37,573 nucleotides of DNA from Aquificota bacterium (GTDB lineage: Bacteria; Aquificota; Aquificia; Aquificales; QOAS01): the NCBI GenBank assembly GCA_013153315.1, contig JAADES010000003.1:1-37573 (forward strand), in the 5' to 3' direction. The position numbers were made by a program, and so were the translations under genes. Numbering within the stretch: the first letter of the stretch is position 1; the number at the start of each line of letters is the position of its first letter. The notes beneath the pieces are model-generated. The model made no database searches. It had not been told where the DNA came from and saw only the letters and a program-made list of their open reading frames with translations. Shown here piece by piece: positions 7,867 to 16,967 of this stretch.

Positions 7867-8433
7867 TTAGGGGTTGTTGGGGGTTATAACTCGGGTAGGG
7901 GTGACAATTTGATTTAGCTTAACATCGTGCTTTTCGCAGGGTAAACGGTCAAAAATTTGAAAGTCGTAGGCTATACCCACCTTAGTCCCTTTGACCCTCG
8001 GTAGGAAGCGGTCATAATACCCACCGCCAAAGCCGAGCCTACAACCCGTTAGGTCGAAGGCCAACCCGGGAACGGCCACAAAATCCACCTTTTGGGGTTG
8101 GTAAATTTTTCCCCCTATCGGTTCTACTATGTTGAATTTTCCCTTGGATAGGAGGGATAAATCTTCCACCTCTATGGGAAAAATCTCTTCACCGACCACC
8201 TTGGGAAGGAGCAATTTTTTTCCCTCTTTTAAAACTTCCTCAAAGAGGGAGGTTAAATCTACCTCCCCGCGGTGGGGGTAATAGAGCATAACCGTTTTGG
8301 CTTTTTGGAAACTTTTTAAACCTTTGAGGTTTTCTATAACCTTTAAAGATAGTTCCCTTATCTGGTCGGGTGTTAAAGCTTCCCTTTTTTGGATTATCTG
8401 CTTTCTTAATTGTTCCTTTTGTTGGGCCAACAT
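7867..8433 (-). CDS. 5-formyltetrahydrofolate cyclo-ligase
   Basis: The enzyme converts 5-formyl-THF to 5,10-methenyl-THF with ATP. The conserved pieces are visible: REALTPDQIRELS near the N terminus, VMLYYPHRGEVDLTSL in the middle, and the nucleotide-binding end FDLTGCRLGFGGGYYDRFLPR near residue 145-165. The open frame extends 30 codons further upstream to 8523, but I chose the ATG at 8433. A GGGAG lies about 8 nt before it, the resulting 188 residues match the family length, and the extra N-terminal residues do not resemble the family. It is downstream of the TIGR04219-like barrel gene and upstream of rny on the same strand. Confidence 0.93.
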   Translation of the reverse strand: MLAQQKEQLRKQIIQKREALTPDQIRELSLKVIENLKGLKSFQKAKTVMLYYPHRGEVDLTSLFEEVLKEGKKLLLPKVVGEEIFPIEVEDLSLLSKGKFNIVEPIGGKIYQPQKVDFVAVPGLAFDLTGCRLGFGGGYYDRFLPRVKGTKVGIAYDFQIFDRLPCEKHDVKLNQIVTPTRVITPNNP

Positions 8434-8583
8434 TTTTTTTCTCCCGAAGGAAATCATTTTGTAGTTCCAAGGTGTTAAAAAGTTAAAAAGTTCCTTGTCA
8501 AGGACTGCAAGACCAAAAAACAACTTTTGAAGGATAAAGGGAAGTTCCTAAAAGCCCAAAAAGGGAAAAGGTAGAACAAATTC

Positions 8584-9345
8584 TTAGAAGGAAAGGCTTA
8601 AACCCACTTGGCCGAAAAGGCCTTTGATTTTTATATCCGAAGAAATATCGGAAATATCTTTAACACGGTAGCGTTGATAACGGTATCCGGCGTGGGCAAA
8701 CAACTCTAGGCGAGGTGCTATAGAAAACGATACTCCGCCCCCCGCCTTGGCATCGTAAAAGTAGCTGCTTCCCGGCAAAACCCTAATTTCTCCGAAGGCC
8801 CTTAGGAAAAGGAAATAGAAATCTGTTCTTCCGTAGAGATAGGGCAAAGGAAGGGTTGCACTTTTAGAGCTTTCTTTTCCCGTTGTTAAGCTTCTTACCT
8901 TGTAATAGAAATCTATGGTCTTAACGCCTAAACCCCAACGGAATTTGGCCAGGGACACCTTCAAGGGCGTATAGAAAAAGGTTACATCATATTGGTCAAA
9001 ACGAACCTTAGTAGAAATACGGTCGCTGACTGTAAAGGTTATTCCGCCTACGGTAATATCTTTACTAAGTGTTCCCGTTCCCGAGGTGTCTATTTTAAGA
9101 AATTCAAAACGCAGGTCGGGCAGTGGAATAAACCCAAGTTTAGCTTTATGTCTAAGAATTAAATAGCCAAAACCTCGCGTTTTATCCTGCAGGTGGAGGT
9201 CATTCTTGAGGTCTACGCTGGTTCCTTTATACTGAATCCATCCGCGGAATTGTTCCTGTTGGGGGCCAACTCCGACCTCTATGTTCAGGCCGAAGGAAAG
9301 AAATGATAAAAATGTTGATGTTAAAAGTAAAGTTTTAAATTTCAT
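8584..9345 (-). CDS. Outer-membrane beta-barrel protein (TIGR04219-like)
   Basis: A 253-residue exported protein: the signal peptide covers about 1-19 (FKTLLLTSTFLSFLSFG). The rest is a run of amphipathic strands with repeated aromatic residues (LPYLYGRTDFYFLFLRAFGEI), ending in LSLSF with the terminal Phe typical of outer-membrane barrels. The middle section, with a kinked pattern around VGVGPQQEQFRGWIQYKGT near the start and a Tyr-rich barrel end, resembles the TIGR04219 family of small outer-membrane barrels, whose role is unknown. It is followed by gpsA upstream (22 nt gap) and the cyclo-ligase downstream on the same strand. No function can be given. Confidence 0.75.
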   Translation of the reverse strand: MKFKTLLLTSTFLSFLSFGLNIEVGVGPQQEQFRGWIQYKGTSVDLKNDLHLQDKTRGFGYLILRHKAKLGFIPLPDLRFEFLKIDTSGTGTLSKDITVGGITFTVSDRISTKVRFDQYDVTFFYTPLKVSLAKFRWGLGVKTIDFYYKVRSLTTGKESSKSATLPLPYLYGRTDFYFLFLRAFGEIRVLPGSSYFYDAKAGGGVSFSIAPRLELFAHAGYRYQRYRVKDISDISSDIKIKGLFGQVGLSLSF

Positions 9346-9367
9346 AAAGAAAGAAATTGTAAATTGT

Positions 9368-10336
9368 TTACTCTTCCTTCGGTTGTCGGTTGGTTAGAAT
9401 TTTTACCGCCTCTTTGGGGTTTAGGTTTTGGTAAAGAACCCTATAAACGGTTTCCATTATTGGCAATTCCAAATTGAGTTTTTTGGAAATTTGATAAACC
9501 GCCCGCACGGTGTGGTAACCTTCTACCGTTTTTAGTTTTTTTAAAGCCTTTTCCACCGAATGGCCTTTACCTATTAAAAGTCCCAATGTTCGGTTTCTTG
9601 ATAAATCACCCGTAGCCGTTAGAACTAAATCACCCAACCCGCTAAGGCCGTAAAAGGTGTCCCTTTTGGCCCCCAATTTTTCGCCTAAAAAGGCCATTTC
9701 CTTCAGTCCGCGGGTTATTAACGCCGAGCGGGCATTTAAACCGAGCTCCAAGCCGTCGCATATCCCTACCGCTATGGCCACCACATTTTTTAATGCCCCG
9801 CCCAATTCCACGCCCACAACATCGGGGTTGAAATAAATACGGAAATTCTCCAAGTTAAGTTCCTTTTGAAGTTCTTTTCCTTTTTCGGTATTAAATCCAG
9901 CTAAAACTACCGCTGTAGGTTTTTCTTGAACAACCTCTTTCGCAAAAGAGGGGCCACTTAAAACAAAGTATTCCGCCTTAGGGAGGAGCTCTTTAACAAT
10001 TTCCGAAATCCTTTTGAAGGTTTTTATTTCTATCCCTTTGGAGGTGTTTATTATCGGCTTTTGGAACTCCTTAGGGAATTTTATTAAGACCTCCCTTACC
10101 GCCTGGGCGGGGACAGATATAACCACAATATCCCCGAATTGGATAACCTCTTCAAAGTTGTTTGTTCCCCTTACGGTGGGATTTATCTTTAAAGTTGACT
10201 CGGCGGGGTATATACCTTTATTAATGAGTTCCACCTTTTGGGAGTCTCTATCGTAAACCAATACCGAATGTTTTTTCGCAAAGGTGTGGGCTAAAGCACT
10301 CCCCCACGCACCGCCTCCTATTATCCCTATTCGCAT
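9368..10336 (-). CDS. gpsA: Glycerol-3-phosphate dehydrogenase [NAD(P)+]
   Basis: GpsA reduces dihydroxyacetone phosphate to sn-glycerol 3-phosphate, the entry point of phospholipid synthesis. The 322-residue protein starts with the Rossmann dinucleotide loop IGGGAWGSALA (about 5-15). The NTSKGIE and LSGPSFAKEV motifs follow (near 96 and 127), then the catalytic Lys region GGALKNVVAIAVGICDGLELGLN and the C-terminal RNRTLG and TVEGYHTVRAVY segments. Length and motif order are normal for the family. It is transcribed divergently from amtB; the 165-bp space between them holds palindromes listed separately. Confidence 0.97.
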   Translation of the reverse strand: MRIGIIGGGAWGSALAHTFAKKHSVLVYDRDSQKVELINKGIYPAESTLKINPTVRGTNNFEEVIQFGDIVVISVPAQAVREVLIKFPKEFQKPIINTSKGIEIKTFKRISEIVKELLPKAEYFVLSGPSFAKEVVQEKPTAVVLAGFNTEKGKELQKELNLENFRIYFNPDVVGVELGGALKNVVAIAVGICDGLELGLNARSALITRGLKEMAFLGEKLGAKRDTFYGLSGLGDLVLTATGDLSRNRTLGLLIGKGHSVEKALKKLKTVEGYHTVRAVYQISKKLNLELPIMETVYRVLYQNLNPKEAVKILTNRQPKEE

Positions 10337-10374
10337 CGAGTGTTATTTTCAACCAATTCCTAACTTTGTTAGAT

Positions 10375-10390
10375 TTTACAAATTTGTAAA
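10375..10390. promoter_or_regulatory. Perfect 16-bp palindrome in the gpsA-amtB space
   Basis: TTTACAAATTTGTAAA is a perfect inverted repeat, 112 bp before amtB and 39 bp before gpsA. It looks like the operator of a dimeric helix-turn-helix regulator. The factor is unknown; a nitrogen regulator is a guess from the amtB context. Confidence 0.5.
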
Positions 10391-10417
10391 CATTTAAAGG
10401 TTTTCTAACATTACTGC

Positions 10418-10433
10418 TAGAAAGAGCTTTCTA
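10418..10433. promoter_or_regulatory. Second palindrome in the amtB leader
   Basis: TAGAAAG and CTTTCTA form a 7-bp inverted repeat around a 2-bp spacer, 68 bp before the amtB start codon and 28 bp after the first palindrome. It could be another operator, or a hairpin in the amtB mRNA leader. No sigma-54 -24/-12 pair was found around it. Confidence 0.4.
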
Positions 10434-10501
10434 AAATCTGTCCTTAGCTCCCTACAGGGGATATTCCCTTTTTCATCAAAACCTAAAAAGGAGGTAGAAA
10501 A

Positions 10502-11728
10502 ATGGCGGCACCCCAGTTGGATACAGGTAATACAGCCTGGATGCTTACAGCCTCGGCCCTGGTTGTGTTTATGACTATACCGGGGCTGGCTCTCTTTTAC
10601 GGCGGTTTGGACAGGGCTAAAAACATTCTCAACACCATCGCTATGGTGTTGGTGGCCTTTGGTATTACCGCCCTAACTTGGTTTGTAATAGGCTATTCGC
10701 TGGCCTACGGAACCGACATAGGCGGTTTTATCGGTAATCCTATGGATTATTTCCTCGGAAAGGGTATCCACGGCCTAACCGACAACGGTTATCCCATGAC
10801 CGTCGACGTGATGTTCCAGCTAACTTTTGCCGCAATTACCACCGCGATTATCGCCGGTGCTTTGGTCGGTAGAATGAAGTTTTCCGCCTGGATACTCTTT
10901 GTTCTGCTGTGGAGCATTTTGGTATATCCCCCTATAGCCCACTGGGTTTGGGGTGGAGGTTTCCTAAGCTCCCACGGAGAACTGGACTTTGCCGGTGGAA
11001 CTGTTGTGCATATTAACTCCGGTGTGGCCGGCTTGGTTGCGGCCATGATGTTGGGAGCAAGAAAGGAAAAGCTCTTGCTACCTAACAATGTGCCTTTGGT
11101 TGTGTTGGGTGCGGGAATACTCTTTTTCGGTTGGTTCGGTTTTAATGCGGGTTCGGCGTTGGCGGCCGACAATATCGCCGGTTGGGCAATGCTAAACACC
11201 ACCTTGGCAACCGCCGCCGCTATGCTAACTTGGATGGTTCTCGAATATATCCACTTTAAAAAGCCCACTATCGTAGGTTTGGCCACCGGTATAGTTGCAG
11301 GATTGGTAGCTATTACCCCCGCCGCAGGTTTTGTTAATCCCGTGGGTGCCATATTGGTGGGAATTCTCGGTGCTATCCCCGCATTCTACGCCGTTGTAAA
11401 ACTCAAACAAATGTTGGGCTACGATGACGCATTGGACGCCTTCGGTGTTCACGGTGTGGCCGGTATTGCCGGAGCTATTCTAACCGGTATCTTTGCCGAC
11501 CCCAACATTAACGGCGGTGCAGGATTGCTCTACGGAAACCCCAAACAGGTGCTAATCCAAATCGAAGGTGTGCTGGCTACCGTTGTTTACACCACCGTAA
11601 TGACCGCCCTAATAATGTTCATTGTTAAAGCACTAACGGGCGGGGCTAAAGTTAGCGAAGAAGAGCAAATCGAAGGTCTCAACAAATCTCAGCACGGTGA
11701 AAGGGCCTACAATGAAATTTCTTCCTAA
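10502..11728 (+). CDS. amtB: Ammonium transporter
   Basis: AmtB is a trimeric inner-membrane channel for ammonium. The 408-residue protein has eleven hydrophobic helices. Family motifs are FYGGLDR near the N terminus, WGGGFLSSHGELDFAGGTVVHINSG (with the conserved Asp and pore His), GWFGFNAGSALA and DDALDAFGVHGVAG (second pore His). The C-terminal tail after LTGG is hydrophilic, as expected for the PII-binding end. A perfect AAGGAGG lies 8 nt before the ATG, and the leader carries two palindromes. No glnK follows; a PII gene is at the left edge of the window instead. It is convergent with trpF at 13 nt. Confidence 0.97.
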   Translation: MAAPQLDTGNTAWMLTASALVVFMTIPGLALFYGGLDRAKNILNTIAMVLVAFGITALTWFVIGYSLAYGTDIGGFIGNPMDYFLGKGIHGLTDNGYPMTVDVMFQLTFAAITTAIIAGALVGRMKFSAWILFVLLWSILVYPPIAHWVWGGGFLSSHGELDFAGGTVVHINSGVAGLVAAMMLGARKEKLLLPNNVPLVVLGAGILFFGWFGFNAGSALAADNIAGWAMLNTTLATAAAMLTWMVLEYIHFKKPTIVGLATGIVAGLVAITPAAGFVNPVGAILVGILGAIPAFYAVVKLKQMLGYDDALDAFGVHGVAGIAGAILTGIFADPNINGGAGLLYGNPKQVLIQIEGVLATVVYTTVMTALIMFIVKALTGGAKVSEEEQIEGLNKSQHGERAYNEISS

Positions 11729-11741
11729 AGCTTATTGTTAA

Positions 11742-12362
11742 TCAGCCTAATTTCTTTGCCTTTTTTATAAATTCTTCAAGCTTTTTTAAATCCTTCTTGC
11801 CGGGATAAGCCTCCACACCGCTGGAAACATCTACCGCATAGGGTTTAACTATTTCCACCGCTCGGGCTACATTTTCCGGTTTTAGACCGCCCGAAAGGAA
11901 TATTTTTAAACCCTTTTCTACCAACCCACGGGCTATATCCCAATTGAAGGTTTCCCCTGTCCCTCCGTAGGTTCCTTTTTTATAGGTATCCAACAAGTAG
12001 GCATAAATTCCTTCCCACCCTTTTAGGTTTTCTTCGTTAAAGCTATCCCTAACACGGAAAACTTTTATAACCCTTTCCTTAGGAAGGTCTTTCAAAATAG
12101 AAGGGTTTTCGTCCCCGTGCAGTTGGAGTAAATCAAAACCTTCCTCAAGGAGTTTTTTTAAAAAATCAACTTCGGCGTTTACGGTAACCGCAACATTTTT
12201 AACTCCCTTGGGAAGGTTTTTCAAAATTTCCCTAACGGTGTTTAAATCAACATTCCTCGGAGAGGGAGGAAAAAAAATAAAACCGATATAATCCGCACCC
12301 GCCTCTACTGCTGCCAAGGCATCTTCTACGTTAGTTATCCCGCAGATTTTAACTTTGACCAT
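11742..12362 (-). CDS. trpF: Phosphoribosylanthranilate isomerase
   Basis: TrpF performs the Amadori rearrangement of phosphoribosylanthranilate in tryptophan synthesis. The 206-residue TIM barrel starts with VKICGITN (general-base Cys7) and has [25 protein letters not shown], the catalytic Asp in [15 protein letters not shown] and the phosphate-binding [10 protein letters not shown] and VDVSSGVE motifs. It stands away from other trp genes. Its ATG overlaps the end of mazG by 14 nt, so translation is probably coupled, and it closes the ilvE-M28-mazG-trpF run. Confidence 0.97.
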   Translation of the reverse strand: MVKVKICGITNVEDALAAVEAGADYIGFIFFPPSPRNVDLNTVREILKNLPKGVKNVAVTVNAEVDFLKKLLEEGFDLLQLHGDENPSILKDLPKERVIKVFRVRDSFNEENLKGWEGIYAYLLDTYKKGTYGGTGETFNWDIARGLVEKGLKIFLSGGLKPENVARAVEIVKPYAVDVSSGVEAYPGKKDLKKLEEFIKKAKKLG

Positions 12363-13134
12363 ATTTTTCCATTTTTTCTTGGTTTTTAGCCTCCTCCCAA
12401 AACTTATCCAACTCTTGGAGGGTAAATTCTTCCCAACTTTTGCCGCTCTCTTTAACCTTCCTTTCGACGTAGGAAAATCGTTTAATAAACCTTTCGTTGG
12501 CTTTTTGGAGAGCCTCCTCGGGGTCGATATTTAAGAACCTTGCGAGGTTGACCAGGGCAAATAACAAATCCCCAAATTCGTGCTCTATTTTTTCCTTGTC
12601 TCCCTCTTGGAGGGCTTTGTTGAATTCTTCCCACTCTTCGAGAACTTTGTTTTTTACCTCCTGAAGGTTATTCCAATCGAAACCCACTTTGGCGGCTTTT
12701 TTTTGGAGTTTATAGGCCCTCATTAGGGCGGGCATATGTTTGGGAACCCCTTCTAAGACCGACTTTCTTTTCTCTATTTTTCTTTTTTCCCAATTTTTTA
12801 AAACTTCCTCGGCCGTTTTAGCCTCCTCTTCACCGAACACGTGGGGGTGGCGTTCGATTAGTTTTTTACAGAGGTGGTCAACCACATCGTCGATATTAAA
12901 CAAACCTTTTTCCTCGGCCAGTTTGGCGTGGAAGACAGGCTGAAGCAAAAGGTCGCCCAACTCCTCTTTTAAGGCATCCCAATCTTTTTTGTCTATTGCG
13001 TCTATAACTTCGTAGGCCTCCTCTATCAGATATTTTTTTAAACTTTCATGGGTCTGTTTTCTATCCCAAGGGCATTTTTGGCGTAGTTCGGCCATTATCT
13101 TTTTTAGGTCTTCGAAGGTATATCTTTCCTTCAT
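12349..13134 (-). CDS. mazG: Nucleoside triphosphate pyrophosphohydrolase
   Basis: MazG hydrolyses (d)NTPs to monophosphate and pyrophosphate and is thought to clear aberrant nucleotides. The 261-residue protein has the two tandem MazG domains of the full-length form. The first has [27 protein letters not shown] and [14 protein letters not shown], with the metal-binding Glu pairs. The second has [23 protein letters not shown] and [17 protein letters not shown]. Length is typical. It is the third gene of the ilvE run, 23 nt after the peptidase gene, and overlaps trpF. Confidence 0.96.
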   Translation of the reverse strand: MKERYTFEDLKKIMAELRQKCPWDRKQTHESLKKYLIEEAYEVIDAIDKKDWDALKEELGDLLLQPVFHAKLAEEKGLFNIDDVVDHLCKKLIERHPHVFGEEEAKTAEEVLKNWEKRKIEKRKSVLEGVPKHMPALMRAYKLQKKAAKVGFDWNNLQEVKNKVLEEWEEFNKALQEGDKEKIEHEFGDLLFALVNLARFLNIDPEEALQKANERFIKRFSYVERKVKESGKSWEEFTLQELDKFWEEAKNQEKMEKYGQS

Positions 13135-13157
13135 AGGAAAGAAAATTTTGGAAGGAA

Positions 13158-14315
13158 TTAAAAATACCTATGGAGTTGGGTTGCAAAGATTGTTAAAACC
13201 CCCATCCAATCGTCCAATATTATGGGGTTGATTTCCTCGTAGCTGTCGGCTTCGGTGTGCCGAATGGGGAAAGGGTTGGAACCTAAAAAGAGGGTTTTGG
13301 CCCCTTTGTTTCTAAAGGGAATATGGTCGCTTCGACCGCTTCGCCCGGGGATAAAGTTGAATTTTTCCCTTAGACCTAAATCTTTTAAAATTTTGTGGAT
13401 AACTTCCAATAGGTGGGGGTCGTTTTGACCTTCTCCATCGGAGCTTAGCACGGCGGGATTGTGCCAACCGATGGTATCGACGCTTACGGCTATAGAGCTT
13501 TTTATTTCATTTTCTTCTAAGGAGTTAACAAATACCCTAGCCCCCAAAAGACCGTATTCTTCCAAGTCGGTAAACAAAAGCCTTAATCGGTAGGGGGCAT
13601 TAAAGGGGATTTGGGATAATCTCAGGGCCAAAGCCAGCAAGCTGGATACACCGGTGGCGTTATCTATGGCCCCCTCGGTGAATGGTTTGCTGTCGTAGTG
13701 GGCTATCAAATTCACGTAGGGGCCTCGGTTTCCAAACTCTACCCAAATGTTTTCTCCTTCAACCTCAATGGGACGGGTTATAACTGTAAGGTTTATTTCC
13801 TCGTTGAGGACTTTAACGTAATCACTCCGCCTAATAGAAAATACGGGCAACAGTCCCGCCGAAATACCATTAAATATTAGGTCAACGTCTTCTTTGTAGA
13901 CGATTACGCCGACAGCACCTTTGGCTTTTAATAGTTCCTCCTTTTTACGGAAGGGTTTTTTGCCTTCCCTTACGATGGCAATCTTGCCTTCCAAATCCAC
14001 CGAACGGACATCGTTATAAAGACCGAAGCGACAATCGACGGTAAAAGTTTTTTTTATTTCCGCCGAAGGGCTATTGGTGTAGGGAACCCCTTCTATGGTT
14101 TCGAAAGCTCTCTCTATTTTTCCCTCCAAAGGTTTACGTAGTTGGGTTTTGAACTTTTGGGTTTTAACTTCCAAACCCAAACCATCGAGGAAGTTTTTTA
14201 TAAATTCCCTAACCTTCAAATGGTGGGAAGAAGAAGGAAAACGACAGTTGGAGCTAATAAAGGCGGCCAAAGATAGGGCTTTTTCGGTGTAAAAGTTAAT
14301 CCTTCGGTTGGGCAT
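13158..14315 (-). CDS. M28-family aminopeptidase with PA-like insertion
   Basis: This 385-residue protein is an M28 zinc peptidase. The two-zinc ligand set can be read: His in IAHYDSKPF, bridging Asp in [11 protein letters not shown], catalytic Glu-Glu in [11 protein letters not shown], Asp in [12 protein letters not shown] and His in GRSDHIPF. Between the N-terminal part and the catalytic core (about 95-180) is a segment containing [35 protein letters not shown], which resembles a protease-associated (PA) domain. There is no signal peptide, unlike many M28 enzymes, so it is probably cytoplasmic. It begins 4 nt after the ilvE stop and precedes mazG by 23 nt. Substrate unknown, most likely N-terminal residues of short peptides. 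Confidence 0.88.
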   Translation of the reverse strand: MPNRRINFYTEKALSLAAFISSNCRFPSSSHHLKVREFIKNFLDGLGLEVKTQKFKTQLRKPLEGKIERAFETIEGVPYTNSPSAEIKKTFTVDCRFGLYNDVRSVDLEGKIAIVREGKKPFRKKEELLKAKGAVGVIVYKEDVDLIFNGISAGLLPVFSIRRSDYVKVLNEEINLTVITRPIEVEGENIWVEFGNRGPYVNLIAHYDSKPFTEGAIDNATGVSSLLALALRLSQIPFNAPYRLRLLFTDLEEYGLLGARVFVNSLEENEIKSSIAVSVDTIGWHNPAVLSSDGEGQNDPHLLEVIHKILKDLGLREKFNFIPGRSGRSDHIPFRNKGAKTLFLGSNPFPIRHTEADSYEEINPIILDDWMGVLTIFATQLHRYF

Positions 14316-14319
14316 TGGG

Positions 14320-15240
14320 TTATTTGTATACCGGGGTTAGGAGTTCTCTGTATTTTTCAACTTTCCCGCGGACGGCATCAAAGAATATAGACTGCAGCTG
14401 TTTGGTAATAGGGCCCACCTGACCGTCTCCTATGGGTCGGTTGTCTATTTCCACTATGGGGGTTACTTCGGCGGCGGTTCCGGTCATAAAGACTTCGTCG
14501 GCTATATAAAGTTCGCTGCGGGCTATGGGACGCTCTTGAACTTCTACGCCCATATCTTCGGTAAGAATGCGGATAACCAAAGCGCGGGTTATTCCTTCCA
14601 AAATATGTTCGTTCAAAGAGGGGGTTATTACTTTACCGTTGCGGACTATAAAGATATTTTCCCCGCTACCTTCGGCCACGTAACCGTTGGCATTGAGCAT
14701 TATTGCCTCGTCGTAGCCGGCCATTAGGGCTTCGGTTTTCGCCAAGGCGCTGTTTACATAAGCCCCCGCTATTTTATAACGGGAGGGTATAGCGTTGTCG
14801 TCGTTCCTTTTCCAAGAGGAAACTTTAGCCCTTATTCCCTTTTGAGGGTCTAAATAAGCACCAAAAGGATAGAGATATATAGCTATTTCGGGCTGATAGC
14901 CTATAAGTTTGGGGGTCAGCTTTAGGTCTTTAAAGTAAACAATTGGACGTATATAAATGTCCTCTTTTACTTCGCTTTCTCTAAGTAGGCGGGCGGTAAT
15001 TTCCACCAAATCCTCGGCACTGTAGGGCAAATCCATAAACATAGCGCGGGCGTTTTTTAGTAGCCTTTCGTAGTGCTCTTTACCGGCGAGTATATAAAGC
15101 TGTTGTTCCTCATCGTTCCAGTAGGCACGAATTCCTTCGAAAACGGCCGTCCCGTAATGGAAGGAGTTAGTTTTTATACTTATTTTTGCTTCTTCTATAG
15201 GAACTATTTTCCCTTCAAAAAAAGCCAGTTCCCTTTTCAC
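14320..15240 (-). CDS. ilvE: Branched-chain amino acid aminotransferase
   Basis: IlvE transfers the amino group between glutamate and the keto acids of Leu, Ile and Val. The 306-residue protein is a fold-type IV PLP enzyme. Visible motifs are SFHYGTAVFEGIRAYW near 26-41, the PLP-lysine region SRYKIAGAYVNSALAKTEA, then GYDEAIMLNANGYVAEGSGENIF and the end EVFMTGTAAEVTPIVEIDNRPIGDG. The start codon is GTG; a clear GGAGG lies about 12 nt upstream. It heads the run ilvE-M28-mazG-trpF with its promoter presumably in 15,241-15,414, where no gene is found. Confidence 0.96.
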   Translation of the reverse strand: MKRELAFFEGKIVPIEEAKISIKTNSFHYGTAVFEGIRAYWNDEEQQLYILAGKEHYERLLKNARAMFMDLPYSAEDLVEITARLLRESEVKEDIYIRPIVYFKDLKLTPKLIGYQPEIAIYLYPFGAYLDPQKGIRAKVSSWKRNDDNAIPSRYKIAGAYVNSALAKTEALMAGYDEAIMLNANGYVAEGSGENIFIVRNGKVITPSLNEHILEGITRALVIRILTEDMGVEVQERPIARSELYIADEVFMTGTAAEVTPIVEIDNRPIGDGQVGPITKQLQSIFFDAVRGKVEKYRELLTPVYK

Positions 15241-15414
15241 CTTTTGAACCTCCCTAGAGCTGTTTTAAAGTAGGTTTGCTGATTTTATGATAGTTTATAA
15301 GCCGACCTTTTAAAGGTTTCGTAAGTGATTTTTTCCTTTAAACGGATTTGAAGGCTTTATAACCTTTTAGATTTTGAGAAATTAAAAAGTCCTTTGAAGG
15401 GAAGGAAAGTAAAG

Positions 15415-16944
15415 CTAGAAAGAAGACAAACTCATACCGCCCAAAAGGTATTTTAAATCGTTGTCGGTAAAGGACATTCCGCCGCCAATATAAATTGTGC
15501 GGTATTGGGGATTTAAAAGGTCGTATCCGCCCGCTTTAACAAAGAAGGAGCTGAAAAGCATATATTTGAAGCCTACTTCGGTGTTGGGTTTTAAACTTTC
15601 CCCGGGGTGGTCTTCCCTTCCAAAATCCCAAATGTCGGAGGTAAACATTAACCTATCGTTGTAAACATAATCCAAACCTACCCCGCCGGTGCTCTCTTTT
15701 ATACCCACCCTTAGGACAATAGAGGAGCCGGGATGCAGCCAGCGGTCGGCAAAAATACGGGCATATTGGAGGTTTATTTCGGGTTTATATTCTTTTTCGG
15801 TTATTTCCACGGGCTGACCGTTTTCGTAAATAACTTTTTTGGTCACCTTACCGGCGCTGTCGCCCACTATTCCCAATAAATAGTATTTGTGGCTGTCGGG
15901 TTGAAGCATTATATTTACGCCCGCCTTGCTGTCGCCGGTTCCTTCGTATTGGGCCCACGCCTCTATGTGGAGGTCGGTTTTGGCCAATACCGATGCAGCT
16001 TTACCCAAAGTTTTAACCGATTTTGTAAGCTCCCTATAGAGCCGTTGGTCGTTGATAAGTTTTCCTAGCGTTCCCTCCCCCCTTTCTATTTTTTCGGTTA
16101 TTTTGGCAAGGTTTTTGAGCGTGGTCTTTAACTCGGTTTTTGAATCGGCTATGGTATCGGATGCCTCCTGAATACTTCTTACCAACTTGGGTAATTCCTC
16201 ATTTAAAGTCCTACTTAGGGCGGCTATATTTTCAAGGGTCTCCTTAATTTGGGGTCGGGTATCTTTTATCAACCCGTTGAGGTTTTTAGCCAACATTTCA
16301 TATTCCTTTGAAAGTTGGGGTAAAGTTTTTTCCAACTGTGCGGTTATCTCTCTTATAGAGGCCAAGGTTTGGTTTATGTTGGTTTTGTTTTCCTCCAACA
16401 GTTGGTTTAAATTGGCCGATAACTGCGATAGGTTGGCTATTAACAACCTTAGTTGGGCACGGTTTTCCTCCAAAGTTAAATAAACAAGTTTTGTTAGTTT
16501 GTTAATGTTCTCCGTTGTTTTGTTGAGTTTTGCTATCAGGGTGGAGATGTCGGCCGGCGGGACAGTCTTTGCTATAACCGAGTTGGGGGGTAGTAGCCCC
16601 TTGTCGGGGTGGCCCGGCTCAATTTCCACATATTTGTCGCCCAACAATCCCAAGCTTTCTATTTTTGCATCCGCATCTTTGTAAATTGGAACGTTGGAGG
16701 CTACCGAAAGAACCACCTTAATTTTATTTCTTTCAAAGAGGATATCTTCCACCTTTCCCGCCTTTACCCCCGCCACCCGAACGTCGGCCCCCTTGGATAG
16801 GCCCGCTACATTGGTAAAGTAGGCGTAATAAATTTTTGTTTTACCCTTCAAAAAGGGAAGTTCTCCGAAAAATAAAACCACCGTGGCAAAGGCTAAAAAG
16901 GAAAAGGTAACAAAAATACCCACCTTAACTTTGGTGTTTTCCAT
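15415..16944 (-). CDS. MCE/MlaD-family protein with long C-terminal strand-rich region
   Basis: This 509-residue protein is anchored by one N-terminal helix (about 7-27). An MCE domain follows (about 38-115, with YYAYFTNVAGLSKGADVRVAGVKAGKVEDI and LGLLGDKYVEIEPG), the module that forms hydrophobic tunnels for lipid transfer between membranes. Residues about 130-310 form a long alpha-helical coiled coil. The last 190 residues are strand-rich with the terminal Phe (SLSSF) and look like an outer-membrane barrel end. So it could bridge the periplasm. mlaE/mlaF-type ABC genes are not next to it. It is 23 nt downstream of the DsbC-like lipoprotein gene, with AAGGGGG as ribosome binding site. Confidence 0.85.
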   Translation of the reverse strand: MENTKVKVGIFVTFSFLAFATVVLFFGELPFLKGKTKIYYAYFTNVAGLSKGADVRVAGVKAGKVEDILFERNKIKVVLSVASNVPIYKDADAKIESLGLLGDKYVEIEPGHPDKGLLPPNSVIAKTVPPADISTLIAKLNKTTENINKLTKLVYLTLEENRAQLRLLIANLSQLSANLNQLLEENKTNINQTLASIREITAQLEKTLPQLSKEYEMLAKNLNGLIKDTRPQIKETLENIAALSRTLNEELPKLVRSIQEASDTIADSKTELKTTLKNLAKITEKIERGEGTLGKLINDQRLYRELTKSVKTLGKAASVLAKTDLHIEAWAQYEGTGDSKAGVNIMLQPDSHKYYLLGIVGDSAGKVTKKVIYENGQPVEITEKEYKPEINLQYARIFADRWLHPGSSIVLRVGIKESTGGVGLDYVYNDRLMFTSDIWDFGREDHPGESLKPNTEVGFKYMLFSSFFVKAGGYDLLNPQYRTIYIGGGMSFTDNDLKYLLGGMSLSSF

Positions 16945-16967
16945 TTATATACCCCCTTTAAGGTTTT

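Noticed and set aside
8434-8523. Longer start for 5-formyl-THF cyclo-ligase
   Set aside because: The downstream ATG has a good ribosome binding site and gives the normal length.
10391-10420. Sigma-54 promoter for amtB
   Set aside because: GG and GC dinucleotides are present but with the wrong spacing for -24/-12 elements.
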